From: Candidatus Sungiibacteriota bacterium
Lineage (GTDB): Bacteria > Patescibacteriota > Minisyncoccia > Sungbacterales > HO2-52-23
Assembly: GCA_016186095.1 (NCBI GenBank)
Contig: JACPMG010000024.1
Span: 1 to 35,515, forward strand
Reading direction: 5' to 3'
DNA length: 35,515 bases
Shown here: piece by piece, positions 16,295-25,604 of the stretch
Numbering within the stretch: position 1 is the stretch's first letter
Layout of the letters: the number at the start of each line of letters is the position of its first letter
Translations under genes and position numbers: made by a program
The notes under the pieces: generated by a model
What the model saw: only the letters and a program-made list of their open reading frames with translations
The model's database searches: none
Told to the model about the DNA's origin: nothing

Positions 16295-16906
16295 CTATCT
16301 CCTCTTCTCATCTGGTTTATTCTCGGACTTCTTGTCTTTAGACCAAGGAGAGAGCGGATCCCGCTCCATGAATCCCGATGAAGCGCCTTTATCCGCAGAA
16401 AGGCTCGGATTGGCAGCAGCTAACTGTTCCAACCGTTCAAGATTTGCCTTAGCGCCTGCGTGATGCGGATCACCACCCGACGGATCGAGCGTCCGATGCA
16501 ACAAGTCACGAGCCTCTAAGTATTTATCCATCTCCAAAGCAACAACGGCATTATTGTAATTCGCCTTCGCTCTATCAAGCCGGCGTGAACGGCTGAAAAG
16601 CCCTGCCGCGCGCGCATAAGACTCGCGCGCTTTGGTTTTCTCCCCAAGAGAATACCACGCCTCCCCCTCTATAAAGGCGATCTCCCCGGCGATATTACTC
16701 ATGAAAAACGGCGTTCCCCACCAAAGCGGGAAAAGAAAAACAGTCCGCCTCAATGCTGTCGCGCTGTTGAGTGCCGCAGGGTAACTGCCCGTAGCCAGCT
16801 CCTCTTCCATGCGGGTTCTCGTCTCCCGATACTGGAAAGCCGCCCAAGAGAAAAAGAGAAGAAGAATAGCCAGAAAGGCCGGCAATATTTTTCGCCCAAC
16901 GCTCAT
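16295..16906 (-). CDS. TPR-like membrane protein (BatC-like position)
   Basis: N-terminal TM, helical repeat region AWYSLGEKTKARESYARAAGLF...AKANYNNAVVALEMDKYLEARDLLHRTL; SD AAAGGAG; 4-nt overlap with the upstream gene. Confidence 0.75.
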   Translation of the reverse strand: MSVGRKILPAFLAILLLFFSWAAFQYRETRTRMEEELATGSYPAALNSATALRRTVFLFPLWWGTPFFMSNIAGEIAFIEGEAWYSLGEKTKARESYARAAGLFSRSRRLDRAKANYNNAVVALEMDKYLEARDLLHRTLDPSGGDPHHAGAKANLERLEQLAAANPSLSADKGASSGFMERDPLSPWSKDKKSENKPDEKRR

Positions 16907-17979
16907 TGGCGTACTCCTTTCTTCTTTCCCCTAATGCGTATGAAAGTAACTGCCATCACTATATATGCGCCCGTAAGAAACGGCAAGGCCCAACCGAATT
17001 TGTCGAAAACAGCCCTGGTGGTGCTGGATATTTCCACCACCATTTCTCTGCGTTCAATCCTGTCAATCGTATCGTAGAACCCGGCGATTTCGTCATAATT
17101 CTTACCCCTGAAATACCCGCCACCGGTTTTCTTGGCGGCCATTTTCATCTCGTGCTGACGCGCCTCCGCCGTATCCTGTGAAAGTCCCGTGGCGCCGGTG
17201 GGATCAAGAATCCCCACATACATTCTAATTCCCAAAGCGATCACTATCGACATTGCTACGCTCGGATGAAGGCCCGTATTGTAATAGCCGTCCGTGAAAA
17301 AAACCATCACCTCATTCTCTTGTTTTCCAAGCAGACCCGTCACATACAAAAAATACGTCCGTACTCCTTCCTTCATCTCTTCGCGCAGGCGTAAGAGATC
17401 AATAAAGATTTTTTTCTTCTCCATGGCTTGTAACTCCCGTTCACGTAACGCAAACGCCGTGGTCCAGATGCCCTCACCTATCGCCGTGTGCGAACCAAAC
17501 ATCCCCGACTGCAAACGGTCAATTGCTTTATGCATTAAAGCAATATCGGGCGTTAAAGGCTGAATCACGCGTGCTCCGCCCTCTTGACCCGGAGAACCAC
17601 TATAGGCCGTAAGACACATCCAGTCGCCCTTCCGCTTGTCTACAAAAGCATGAAGAATCTCTTGCAGTCTTTTTACCCCTTCACCGGACATACTCGTAGA
17701 CATGTCACCGACCACACAGATTTTCCTTACTTTTTCTTTGCGCTGAAACTCGCTTTTGTCTTCGAGGGGCCAGGCAACTATAATTGTCGCCGCCAGGAAT
17801 GCCGCACTCCAGCTAAGAACTGTCGCTGTCTGCCATATATATCTAAAGAGCCTAGCCGCGGTCGACTCCCTGACAACCATAAGCGACGGGATTGGGATGG
17901 CGCGGCGCACCCGCGGGAAAAGCAAGGGCAAAAAAACAAGCAGAGCGAGCAAGAGCAACGCCGGCTTTTCGAAGTACAC
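16903..17979 (-). CDS. VWA-domain membrane protein (BatA-like), GTG start
   Basis: CVVGDMSTSMSGEGV MIDAS, VMVFFTDGYYNTG, flanking TMs. SD AAAGGAGG upstream of GTG (VYFEKPALLL); the ORF track extends to 18045. Confidence 0.82.
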   Translation of the reverse strand: MYFEKPALLLLALLVFLPLLFPRVRRAIPIPSLMVVRESTAARLFRYIWQTATVLSWSAAFLAATIIVAWPLEDKSEFQRKEKVRKICVVGDMSTSMSGEGVKRLQEILHAFVDKRKGDWMCLTAYSGSPGQEGGARVIQPLTPDIALMHKAIDRLQSGMFGSHTAIGEGIWTTAFALRERELQAMEKKKIFIDLLRLREEMKEGVRTYFLYVTGLLGKQENEVMVFFTDGYYNTGLHPSVAMSIVIALGIRMYVGILDPTGATGLSQDTAEARQHEMKMAAKKTGGGYFRGKNYDEIAGFYDTIDRIERREMVVEISSTTRAVFDKFGWALPFLTGAYIVMAVTFIRIRGKKKGVRQ

Positions 17980-18014
17980 CGTTACACCCCCTCCTTTCTT
18001 GTCAAGGGTCTCCC

Positions 18015-18065
18015 GCGGAAAGATTCCGCAGGCGGAAGAGCGCATACAAATGTACGCTTCCGCCT
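18015..18065 (-). promoter_or_regulatory. Candidate alternative-hairpin leader of the batA-like gene
   Basis: mRNA-sense segments AGGCGGAAG / CTTCCGCCT / GCGGAA / TTTCCGC can pair 1:2 + 3:4 or 2:3. Confidence 0.45.
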
Positions 18066-18098
18066 ATTGATCCCCGTTATAGACATATAAAAAATAGA

Positions 18099-18136
18099 GG
18101 AGGGCCGGACCGTCCGCTAGAACGGATCGGCCCTCC
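18099..18136 (-). terminator. Intrinsic terminator inside the Bat-like operon, after the BatD-like gene
   Basis: GGAGGGCCG...CGGCCCTCC with inner CCGT/ACGG; minus-strand U tract CTCTATTTTTT. Confidence 0.75.
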
Positions 18137-18178
18137 GGATTGAACAAAATCGTACTGAAAACTAGTAACCGTCTTGAT

Positions 18179-20032
18179 CTACCGCCCGAAAACCATCTTT
18201 ATACGGATCTTAACACCAAGAACTTTCTTGCCGATCGCGGTTTTTAGTTCTGCGCGCTTTATGCGCGAAAGAGCTTTGAGGAGAGATTCGCATTCGCCCG
18301 GGGCGAAAGCAATTTCCGCGTCATACCCATTTTCAATTATGAGCCGCTCGACCCGCGAAAGCAGACCGAGAATATCACTTTCTGCCCGATACTTTTCGGC
18401 AAACCAGGCTCGGAATCGCGCCGAGTGCGCGAAAGCGCCGGGTATTCTTGCGGTGACACCAATATAATCGCGTATGGCAGACGACACCTCGCATGCCAAG
18501 ACAGCAGTGGAAAGACGCGTACGTCTTAGAGCTCGGATCGCGCGACGCTTCATGCGAAAACGTCCTAGCAGAGATATATGGCCAGTCTTCCTGCGCCTCA
18601 CCACATACACCATGCCCTGACCAGCATAGAAAAGAACGATGATACCGCTAGCCAACATGGGGGCCATAACCATCCAGTCGCCGATTGAATAACTAAAGAA
18701 TTTTTGTTCTTCCTTTCTTGCTGAACGCCACCGCTCAACCGGCTCAAAATGTTTGCCTACGACGACGGAAGCGAACGGAAAACGGATTTCCGGTGCCATG
18801 ACGTAAAGGACTTCGCGGGAAAGATCGCCTATCTTAGCATAAGGAATTTTCTCTGCTGAAAGGACCGCCTCGTCGGCCGGTACGCCAAGATAGGAAATAA
18901 TTCCGCTGTATTCAACGATTCTGGCTCCTTCGCCTTCAAGGACGCGCACCCGCATATCCCAGAATCTAAATCCACCCCTGAACTCACGTACTCGCATCTC
19001 GCTAAGATAGTCATCCGGCATGATGTAAGCAGGATCCAATAGTACGCGGAGTTCGTATGGAATCGGGTCTCCCATGGCAATCTTATGTACAGAGACATTG
19101 GATTCCACGGCAGCACGATCTTTACGAATTCTGAAAGAGTCGGTATGGACCTTGCGAACCGCGGCATCATCACTCGCCGTATCGCGGTAGCGAATCGTGA
19201 ACGGAGGCACCTCATGAACACCGAGAGCCATCGCTTTTGGCTGGCCGAGCGAGAGAATAATACGCCTGTGCAAAACATCGAATCCTTCGGTCTCGCTCAT
19301 GACCAGAGGCCGATCAGACACCCAACCAGAAACTTTACTCACGTCGTTCCAGATAGGTTCAACCCCCCGAAGATAAGCAACGTCAATATAGACAGTTAAA
19401 CGCTGGGTCCCTACGATTACCGACGTTGCTGGTATGGCACGTACCTCAATAGCGGGATATGACTCATAGTGCTCTGCGGCCTTAAGGGTTGTGGAGAGAT
19501 GGAATCGCGCCGGTTCACCCCCGCGTTTCACTACCGACTTTTCGTGGTCAAAATTGATCACAAAAAACGTCCCTGGCGAGATAGCGGTGAAATCCGCACG
19601 CACAACGAAAGAAACCTCTGCCGTAAATTTGAACCGCTCGGAGAAGATAACTGTCCCACCCTCTACTACGCCCGACGAAAGCTTTTGGTCTTTTTTCGGA
19701 TCTACCCGACCGTCGCCATCTTCATCCCTCCACAACGTATAGCTTTCAACACGAGGAAGCTTTCCGCTCTTAGTGTCTATATAAACTCGAAATGCAATAC
19801 GTTCGGCAGTAAACTCTGCCCCGTAGACCGTGAACTTGAACGCGAAAAGGTCCGCGCCCAATGCCTTACGTTCTCCGCGGAAAACATTAGCGGGATGGTC
19901 CTTTGCGTGAGGACTGACGCTTACCATCGGCGACGAATCCTCAGGAGACCCGTTCTGAGCTAGCGCCTCTGTAGCCGTGAGACTGACGAGGACGCATGCC
20001 ACTAGCAAACTATTTACGTTTTTCCGGGACAT
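18179..20032 (-). CDS. Large secreted/membrane protein, BatD-like position
   Basis: Signal peptide, beta-rich ectodomain, one C-terminal TM (WMVMAPMLASGIIVLFYAGQGMVYVV), cytoplasmic tail; SD AAGGAGGT. Confidence 0.6.
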   Translation of the reverse strand: MSRKNVNSLLVACVLVSLTATEALAQNGSPEDSSPMVSVSPHAKDHPANVFRGERKALGADLFAFKFTVYGAEFTAERIAFRVYIDTKSGKLPRVESYTLWRDEDGDGRVDPKKDQKLSSGVVEGGTVIFSERFKFTAEVSFVVRADFTAISPGTFFVINFDHEKSVVKRGGEPARFHLSTTLKAAEHYESYPAIEVRAIPATSVIVGTQRLTVYIDVAYLRGVEPIWNDVSKVSGWVSDRPLVMSETEGFDVLHRRIILSLGQPKAMALGVHEVPPFTIRYRDTASDDAAVRKVHTDSFRIRKDRAAVESNVSVHKIAMGDPIPYELRVLLDPAYIMPDDYLSEMRVREFRGGFRFWDMRVRVLEGEGARIVEYSGIISYLGVPADEAVLSAEKIPYAKIGDLSREVLYVMAPEIRFPFASVVVGKHFEPVERWRSARKEEQKFFSYSIGDWMVMAPMLASGIIVLFYAGQGMVYVVRRRKTGHISLLGRFRMKRRAIRALRRTRLSTAVLACEVSSAIRDYIGVTARIPGAFAHSARFRAWFAEKYRAESDILGLLSRVERLIIENGYDAEIAFAPGECESLLKALSRIKRAELKTAIGKKVLGVKIRIKMVFGR

Positions 20033-20874
20033 TAGGCACCACCTCCTTTCTGGCTTTCGCCCGTTGCCCGGAGTTTTCGTCTTTCGAAAAGTATGATCAG
20101 CTTGTTAATTATCGCGTCCGGGTTATCGCCAGTGGAAAATTCCTGCCAGTCAACGCCAAAACCGCTAAGAACTCTCACGGGGTCTGGGGCGCCTATCACC
20201 GTTCCGACACCATGCTTTTCGGATTCCACGTCCATAAACTGTATGGTTCCAAAACGCAATGGCTTCTGCGGCTCCTCCGCCGGCTCACGAATAATACAAA
20301 ATATTACGTCGTGTAGTCGGAAGATCGAACTTAACCTACTCAGTTCTCCGCGTTTCCAGAGAAGATCGGTAAAAATGAAAACAAGTTGAGGGGGACGCCT
20401 CACCCTACGAAGCACAGCGCCTATACTCGCGCACTCTAAAGAAGAATGCTGCGGGCGGAATTCTTCCAACTTACGTACCACAGAAGTGACATGCGCCGTG
20501 CCGCACCCCGCCATAATCTCCATCTCGAGCCGAGAAGTTACTATGGAACAGGCAAAGTGCGCGTTGTTGTCAGAGATATGCTCGGCCAATATCCTCACTA
20601 GGGCTAGAAGTACGAAGCGCTTCTCCTCCATTGATCGCGAAAAATCACAAATGAAGTGACCGGTAAAACCGGTGGGAGGACGCGTGATTTTGACCATCGG
20701 CATGCCGCGCCTAGCCGAGAGACGAGGATTTATCGCCTCCGGAGGATCACCCGGCTGATATTTACGAATGACTTCAATCTCATATCCTTCAAACCCGCGT
20801 CTGCGGCTTCCAAAATCTCCAAAAAATTCTTCACTAAGAAGACACTTCAGACGGAAGTTGATCTTTCGTGACAT
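20032..20874 (-). CDS. DUF58-type VWA-like protein
   Basis: FGDFGSRRRGFEGYEIEVIRKYQPGDPPEAINPRLSARRGMPMVK and MIDAS-like DFSRSM; SD CAGGAGGG. Confidence 0.87.
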   Translation of the reverse strand: MSRKINFRLKCLLSEEFFGDFGSRRRGFEGYEIEVIRKYQPGDPPEAINPRLSARRGMPMVKITRPPTGFTGHFICDFSRSMEEKRFVLLALVRILAEHISDNNAHFACSIVTSRLEMEIMAGCGTAHVTSVVRKLEEFRPQHSSLECASIGAVLRRVRRPPQLVFIFTDLLWKRGELSRLSSIFRLHDVIFCIIREPAEEPQKPLRFGTIQFMDVESEKHGVGTVIGAPDPVRVLSGFGVDWQEFSTGDNPDAIINKLIILFERRKLRATGESQKGGGA

Positions 20875-21896
20875 TACGCCCTCCTGAAAAGCGGTGTCTG
20901 GTCAACAATGTCCGATAGAATTTCTTCAACGCTCCTCCGATCCGTATAGGTCTCATCATGGACTTGCATAAGCATGATGCGAAGCCGCATCACGGGCTCA
21001 AATTCGGAAAGCACGTGCTTTTCAGTCACCATGTCATCATCCGCCAGAAACGCTGCGGTTTGCGCCGCGCGCGCAAGATCAATTCCTGCGCGATGCGATG
21101 CGCCGTAAAGAACCGAGTGTTCAATATGTGTAGCGAGGACAAGCCCGGTGATGTAGTCGTTGAGCGGCGAGCCCTCCTCAATCACATAGTTATCCGCGAT
21201 GAAGCTTGGCATCTCCTCAATTCTGGCGATATCAAGAACCTGCTCCGGCTCTTCAGCACCTATGGGCATAGGACGCGCGTAAAGCTTCCGTTCAAGTCCT
21301 TCCGCAAGCCGCCCTACGCGGATACTGCGAAAGAAGCGGTCGCGCTGACCTACGGGTAATTCGTAAAGCACCGCTCCGACCTCCTCGGCTATATTGGTCG
21401 TAGCCATTACTACAAAAGGTCTGGGAAGCGGGTGTGTAACACCTTCTTCCGTTACCGTGCCTTCAGCCATTGCCTCAAATAGCCGCGATTGGGTTTTGCC
21501 GGGAGCCCTGGTAATCTCATCTGCCAGGACAAGATTCGCGAAGAATAATGGTCCGGGCTTAAATACGAATTCCTTTGTAACCGGATCCTGCACGGAGCTG
21601 CCCGTTATGGAGGCCGGATCCAAATCAACGGTAAACTGGATTCGCGATGCTCTAAGACCAAATACTCTTGCGAAAGTTGTCTTGACAAACTCTGTCTTGC
21701 CCAGGCCATGCGCGCCCTCAATGAGAAGATGACCTCCGTAGGGGTCACGCGGTTTTCTTCCCGGCGCTATCAGACAGGAAATCGCCGCGTCTATGAGATC
21801 GTTCAAGCCAAGAATCTCTTTATGCATCTCCGCTCGCGCTCTATCCAATAGATCCAAAAATCCACGTCGCTTCATCCGCGTCTCGGTATTGTGCAT
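20874..21896 (-). CDS. MoxR-family AAA+ ATPase
   Basis: Walker A GAHGLGKTE, Walker B LVLADEITRAPGKTQSRLFEAMAEG, NIAEEVGAVLYELPVGQRDRF; SD AAGGAG. Confidence 0.93.
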   Translation of the reverse strand: MHNTETRMKRRGFLDLLDRARAEMHKEILGLNDLIDAAISCLIAPGRKPRDPYGGHLLIEGAHGLGKTEFVKTTFARVFGLRASRIQFTVDLDPASITGSSVQDPVTKEFVFKPGPLFFANLVLADEITRAPGKTQSRLFEAMAEGTVTEEGVTHPLPRPFVVMATTNIAEEVGAVLYELPVGQRDRFFRSIRVGRLAEGLERKLYARPMPIGAEEPEQVLDIARIEEMPSFIADNYVIEEGSPLNDYITGLVLATHIEHSVLYGASHRAGIDLARAAQTAAFLADDDMVTEKHVLSEFEPVMRLRIMLMQVHDETYTDRRSVEEILSDIVDQTPLFRRA

Positions 21897-21954
21897 GACG
21901 TTAATTCTCCTTCCACGTCAAGGAACTTGCGCCCACCCTAGCAAAAAGCCCCGG

Positions 21955-22080
21955 TAAAGGTCAAGGACACGCTCCTCCTTCGCCTGATGGCTTCGGAGGA
22001 CACGGCAAACTCTATCCTTAGGGATAGAGTCGGCTCCCGCTGAAAGCGAGATTGCCCTTTCCTTTCTGGGACTCACGATA
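21955..22080. repeat. Multi-hairpin intergenic region upstream of dprA
   Basis: ACTCTATCC-TTAG-GGATAGAGT, CTCCCGCTGAAAGCGAG, TCCTCC...GGAGGA, enclosed by GGCAA/TTGCC. Confidence 0.5.
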
Positions 22081-22133
22081 GGATAAGCCTATAAACTATT
22101 ACTACTGTAGAGCCACCCTATTTGACAGTCAAG

Positions 22134-22162
22134 TTGCCCAGAAGTCAAAAATGATATATACA
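22134..22162 (+). promoter_or_regulatory. dprA promoter, predicted leaderless
   Basis: TTGCCC-17 nt-TATACA-7 nt-ATG. Confidence 0.5.
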
Positions 22163-22169
22163 AAATTAA

Positions 22170-23258
22170 ATGGAGGCGACTGACCTAAAATTTCTCAATG
22201 CGCTAAATTCCATTCCCGGCGTGGGATCGGCAACTTTGCGAACTCTGAAAAATCATTTCGGAACGTATGAGGCCGCGTGGCGCGCAACCGAGCAGGAACT
22301 TGCTCAAACGGGAATTACCGCGAAAGCATTGCAATCTATTTTATGGAAGCGCCCCTCTCTTCACCCCGACCGCGAACTGCAAAAGCTTGCCAAAGAAAAT
22401 ATCTGGACACTTACCGAAGACGATGAGAACTATCCTTCATATATAAAAGAAATAACAAACCCCCCGGTAATACTTTATGGAAAAGGGGCGATGCTCGATG
22501 AGCGCATATCCATCGGCGTAGTCGGCACCAGACGCCCCACCGCCTACGGGATTGAGGCAACCCAAACTATTGTACGCGAACTTGCCCAAGCCGGACTTAC
22601 CATAGTAAGCGGCCTTGCTTCAGGAATTGATGCCAGGGCGCATGATACTACCGTTGAGGCCGGAGGAAAAACCATTGCCGTTCTCGGATCAGGCCTTGAT
22701 CACTACTCTATTTTCCCGCCGGAAAATCGGGGTCTGGCGCGCAGGATCGTTGAAGGGGGCGGAACGCTTCTTTGTGAATACGCGCCCGGAACTCCGGCGG
22801 TAAAGGAACACTTTCCGGCCAGAAATAGAATTATCTCCGGCCTATCCCGCGGGGTTCTGGTAATTGAGGCGCGGGAAAAATCCGGCGCCCGCATCACCAC
22901 GCGTATGGCTATGGAGCAAAATCGCGACGTGTTCGCGCTTCCCGGCTCCATCTTTTCCCCGACTTCGCGCTGGCCGCTCATGCTGATACAACAGGGTGCA
23001 AAACTGGTAACATCCGCCCAAGACATTTTAGAGGAGCTGGGAATAGAGTATAATAAAGATAGCGCACAAAAACTTAATGAAATATTTGGAGAAAATGAAA
23101 AAACGCTGCTGGATATTTTGGAAGCGCCGCTGGGAGTTGACGCCCTTAAAGAAAAAACCGGCCTGGCCACCGGAGCCATCATGGCCACGCTCTCTATGCT
23201 GGAGCTTAAAGGTAGCATAAGAAATCTCGGTGGCGACACCTATCAAAAAATAAGCTGA
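22170..23258 (+). CDS. dprA: DNA processing protein DprA
   Basis: ISIGVVGTRRPTAYGIEAT, IVSGLASGIDARAHDTTVEAGGKTIAVLGSGLDHYSIFPPENRGLARRI, FPARNRIISGLSRGVLVIEA. Confidence 0.96.
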   Translation: MEATDLKFLNALNSIPGVGSATLRTLKNHFGTYEAAWRATEQELAQTGITAKALQSILWKRPSLHPDRELQKLAKENIWTLTEDDENYPSYIKEITNPPVILYGKGAMLDERISIGVVGTRRPTAYGIEATQTIVRELAQAGLTIVSGLASGIDARAHDTTVEAGGKTIAVLGSGLDHYSIFPPENRGLARRIVEGGGTLLCEYAPGTPAVKEHFPARNRIISGLSRGVLVIEAREKSGARITTRMAMEQNRDVFALPGSIFSPTSRWPLMLIQQGAKLVTSAQDILEELGIEYNKDSAQKLNEIFGENEKTLLDILEAPLGVDALKEKTGLATGAIMATLSMLELKGSIRNLGGDTYQKIS

Positions 23259-23262
23259 CCGA

Positions 23263-25281
23263 ATGAAAAAAAGTTTAATAATCGTTGAGTCTCCGACTAA
23301 AAGCCGCACCATCTCCCGCTTCCTCGGGAGCAATTTTGTAGTGGAGTCCTCCTACGGACATGTGCGCGATCTGCCTCGCTCCAAACTCGGCGTGGACGTA
23401 GAAAACAATTTCGAGCCGCAATATTTAATCCCGCGCAAAGCCGCCCCTAATGTCAAAAAGCTGAAAGCCGCGGCCCAAACGGCAGAAAAAATAATTCTCG
23501 CGACAGATGAGGACCGCGAGGGCGAGGCCATAGCCTGGCATCTTATATCAGCGCTGGGCCTGGAAGACAAGCCCGGCGATAAAATCGAGAGGATCGTATT
23601 CCACGAAATCACCAAAAAAGCTATAGAGGAGGCGCTAAAAAAACCGCGCGATCTGGACATGAAGCTGGTAGACGCCCAGCAGGCACGAAGAATTTTAGAC
23701 CGGCTTGTAGGATATAAACTCTCCCCGTTTTTATGGAAAAAAATATACCGGGGTCTTTCGGCCGGGCGCGTGCAATCGGTGGCCGTGCGTTTGATCGTGG
23801 AACGCGAGCGGGAAATTCAGGAATTCAAACCGGAGGAGTACTGGACGATTAGCGCATTACTCAAAAAAAATAAAGATGAATTTATAGCCGGCCTCGCAAA
23901 AATTGGCGGAGAAGCGCTGGACAAATTTGCCATAAAAAATTCCCGAGAGGCCGGAGAAATAGTTAAAAATTTGGAAGACGCGGAGTGGACGGTAGAAAAT
24001 GTAGAAAAACGTGCGGTATCAAAAAATCCATCACCGCCCTTTACCACCTCAACCCTCCAGCAGGAAGCATTTCGGCGGCTCGGATTTTCGGCCAAACAAA
24101 CCATGATGTTGGCCCAACAACTTTATGAGGGAATGGAACTGGGCGAAGGGCCGGTGGGGCTTATAACCTACATGAGAACCGACTCCGTCAATCTTTCGGA
24201 GGAGTCTTTAAAAGAGGCGAGCGGATTCTTAAAAAAAGAGGTTGGAGAAAAATATGCGCTCCCCTCGCCTCGCCGATTCAAGACCAAATCCAAAGGCGCG
24301 CAGGAGGCACACGAGGCCATCCGCCCGACTGACCCCTGGAGAACGCCGGAATCCGTAAAAACTTTTCTGGACCGAAGGCAGTATCGCCTTTATGAACTAA
24401 TATGGCAGAGATTCATCGCGACGCAGATGCCGCAAGCGATTTTCGACAGCACAGCTGTCGAAATCGCAGTTACTAGTAACCAGTTACCCGTAACTAAATA
24501 CACTTTCCGCGCCACCGGACAAACGCTGAAGTTTGACGGCTTTCTCAAAATCTATCCGACGAAGTTTGCCGAACTTGAGCTTCCGGATTTAACACCCCAA
24601 GAAAAACTTGAACTGAAGGAGTTAAAACCCGAACAGCATTTTACCGAGCCGCCGCCCCGCTACAACGAAGCGTCTTTGGTAAAGACGCTCGAAAAATATG
24701 GCATTGGCCGTCCTTCCACTTACGCTCCCACTATTTCCACCATACAGGATCGCGGATACGTGGAGCGCTACGAGCGGAGATACTTGAGGCCCGCCGAAAT
24801 AGGTTTTGTGGTAAACGACATGCTGGTGGAACACTTTCCCGAAATTGTTGATATACAATTTACCGCCAAAATGGAAGAGGAGCTGGATGAAATCGCCGAA
24901 GGAAAAAGGCCGTGGCAGCCGGTGATCCGCGAATTCTACGAACCCTTTGCCAAACACTTGGAACAAAAGTACGAGGAGGTGGAAAAACATGCGGTCACCG
25001 AGACCACCGATGAGATTTGCGAGAAATGCGGGAAACCCATGGTAATAAAACTCGGCCGCTTTGGGAAATTTTTGGCCTGCTCCGGATTTCCCGAATGTAA
25101 AAATGCCAAACCCATTAAGACAGCGCCCGAGACCATAGATATGAAATGTCCAAAATGCGTAGAAGGTGATATTGTCATCCGCAGAACCAGACGCGGGAGA
25201 ATGTTTTTCGGATGCTCGCGTTATCCGGAGTGTGATTTTGCATCCTGGACTGATCCGAGAAAAGAAAAGACGGAGAAATAA
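23263..25281 (+). CDS. topA: DNA topoisomerase I
   Basis: LIIVESPTKSRTISRFLG, DEDREGEAIAWHL, GLITYMRTDSVNLS, two C-terminal Cys4 zinc domains. Confidence 0.97.
   Translation: MKKSLIIVESPTKSRTISRFLGSNFVVESSYGHVRDLPRSKLGVDVENNFEPQYLIPRKAAPNVKKLKAAAQTAEKIILATDEDREGEAIAWHLISALGLEDKPGDKIERIVFHEITKKAIEEALKKPRDLDMKLVDAQQARRILDRLVGYKLSPFLWKKIYRGLSAGRVQSVAVRLIVEREREIQEFKPEEYWTISALLKKNKDEFIAGLAKIGGEALDKFAIKNSREAGEIVKNLEDAEWTVENVEKRAVSKNPSPPFTTSTLQQEAFRRLGFSAKQTMMLAQQLYEGMELGEGPVGLITYMRTDSVNLSEESLKEASGFLKKEVGEKYALPSPRRFKTKSKGAQEAHEAIRPTDPWRTPESVKTFLDRRQYRLYELIWQRFIATQMPQAIFDSTAVEIAVTSNQLPVTKYTFRATGQTLKFDGFLKIYPTKFAELELPDLTPQEKLELKELKPEQHFTEPPPRYNEASLVKTLEKYGIGRPSTYAPTISTIQDRGYVERYERRYLRPAEIGFVVNDMLVEHFPEIVDIQFTAKMEEELDEIAEGKRPWQPVIREFYEPFAKHLEQKYEEVEKHAVTETTDEICEKCGKPMVIKLGRFGKFLACSGFPECKNAKPIKTAPETIDMKCPKCVEGDIVIRRTRRGRMFFGCSRYPECDFASWTDPRKEKTEK
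24467..24495 (+). repeat. GTTAC/GTAAC palindromic repeat inside topA
   Basis: CAGTTACTAGTAACCAGTTACCCGTAACT; encodes AVTSNQLPVTK before YTFRATG. Confidence 0.6.
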
Positions 25282-25309
25282 AGCAGCGCCCGCGATGGAC
25301 GCTTATTGA

Positions 25310-25498
25310 CTAACTCTGCTTAGAGAGTGAACTCAAACTGTACCACTCCGGCTCAGCTCGTGCCTCTAGATCTGCGACCAGAAACCCTTTATAGGTATCT
25401 ATTTGGACAACAACACCATTTATCACGCCTGCTTTTCCGCCGGTCGCTCTTACTCGATCCCCTATCTTGATACCAGTACCAGGCATTTGCTTATACAT
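25310..25498 (-). CDS. Small basic protein, KOW/SH3-like
   Basis: MYKQMPGTGIKIGDRVRATGGKAGVINGVVVQIDTYKGFLVADLEARAEPEWYSLSSLSKQS; SD GGAGGAG; promoter TTGACA-N18-TACCGT on the minus strand. Confidence 0.6.
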   Translation of the reverse strand: MYKQMPGTGIKIGDRVRATGGKAGVINGVVVQIDTYKGFLVADLEARAEPEWYSLSSLSKQS

Positions 25499-25569
25499 AG
25501 CTTCTCCTCCTAGCCGAAAGAACGCTCATCAACGGTAGCAAGCGAGTGAGTCGGCTGTCAAATTAAAAC

Positions 25570-25604
25570 AGCGCCGCGGGTCGAGCTAAACTCGATAGGG
25601 CGCT
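25570..25604 (-). terminator. Nested intrinsic terminator
   Basis: Minus strand AGCGCC...TCGAGTTTAGCTCGA...GGCGCT then GTTTTAATT. Confidence 0.65.
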
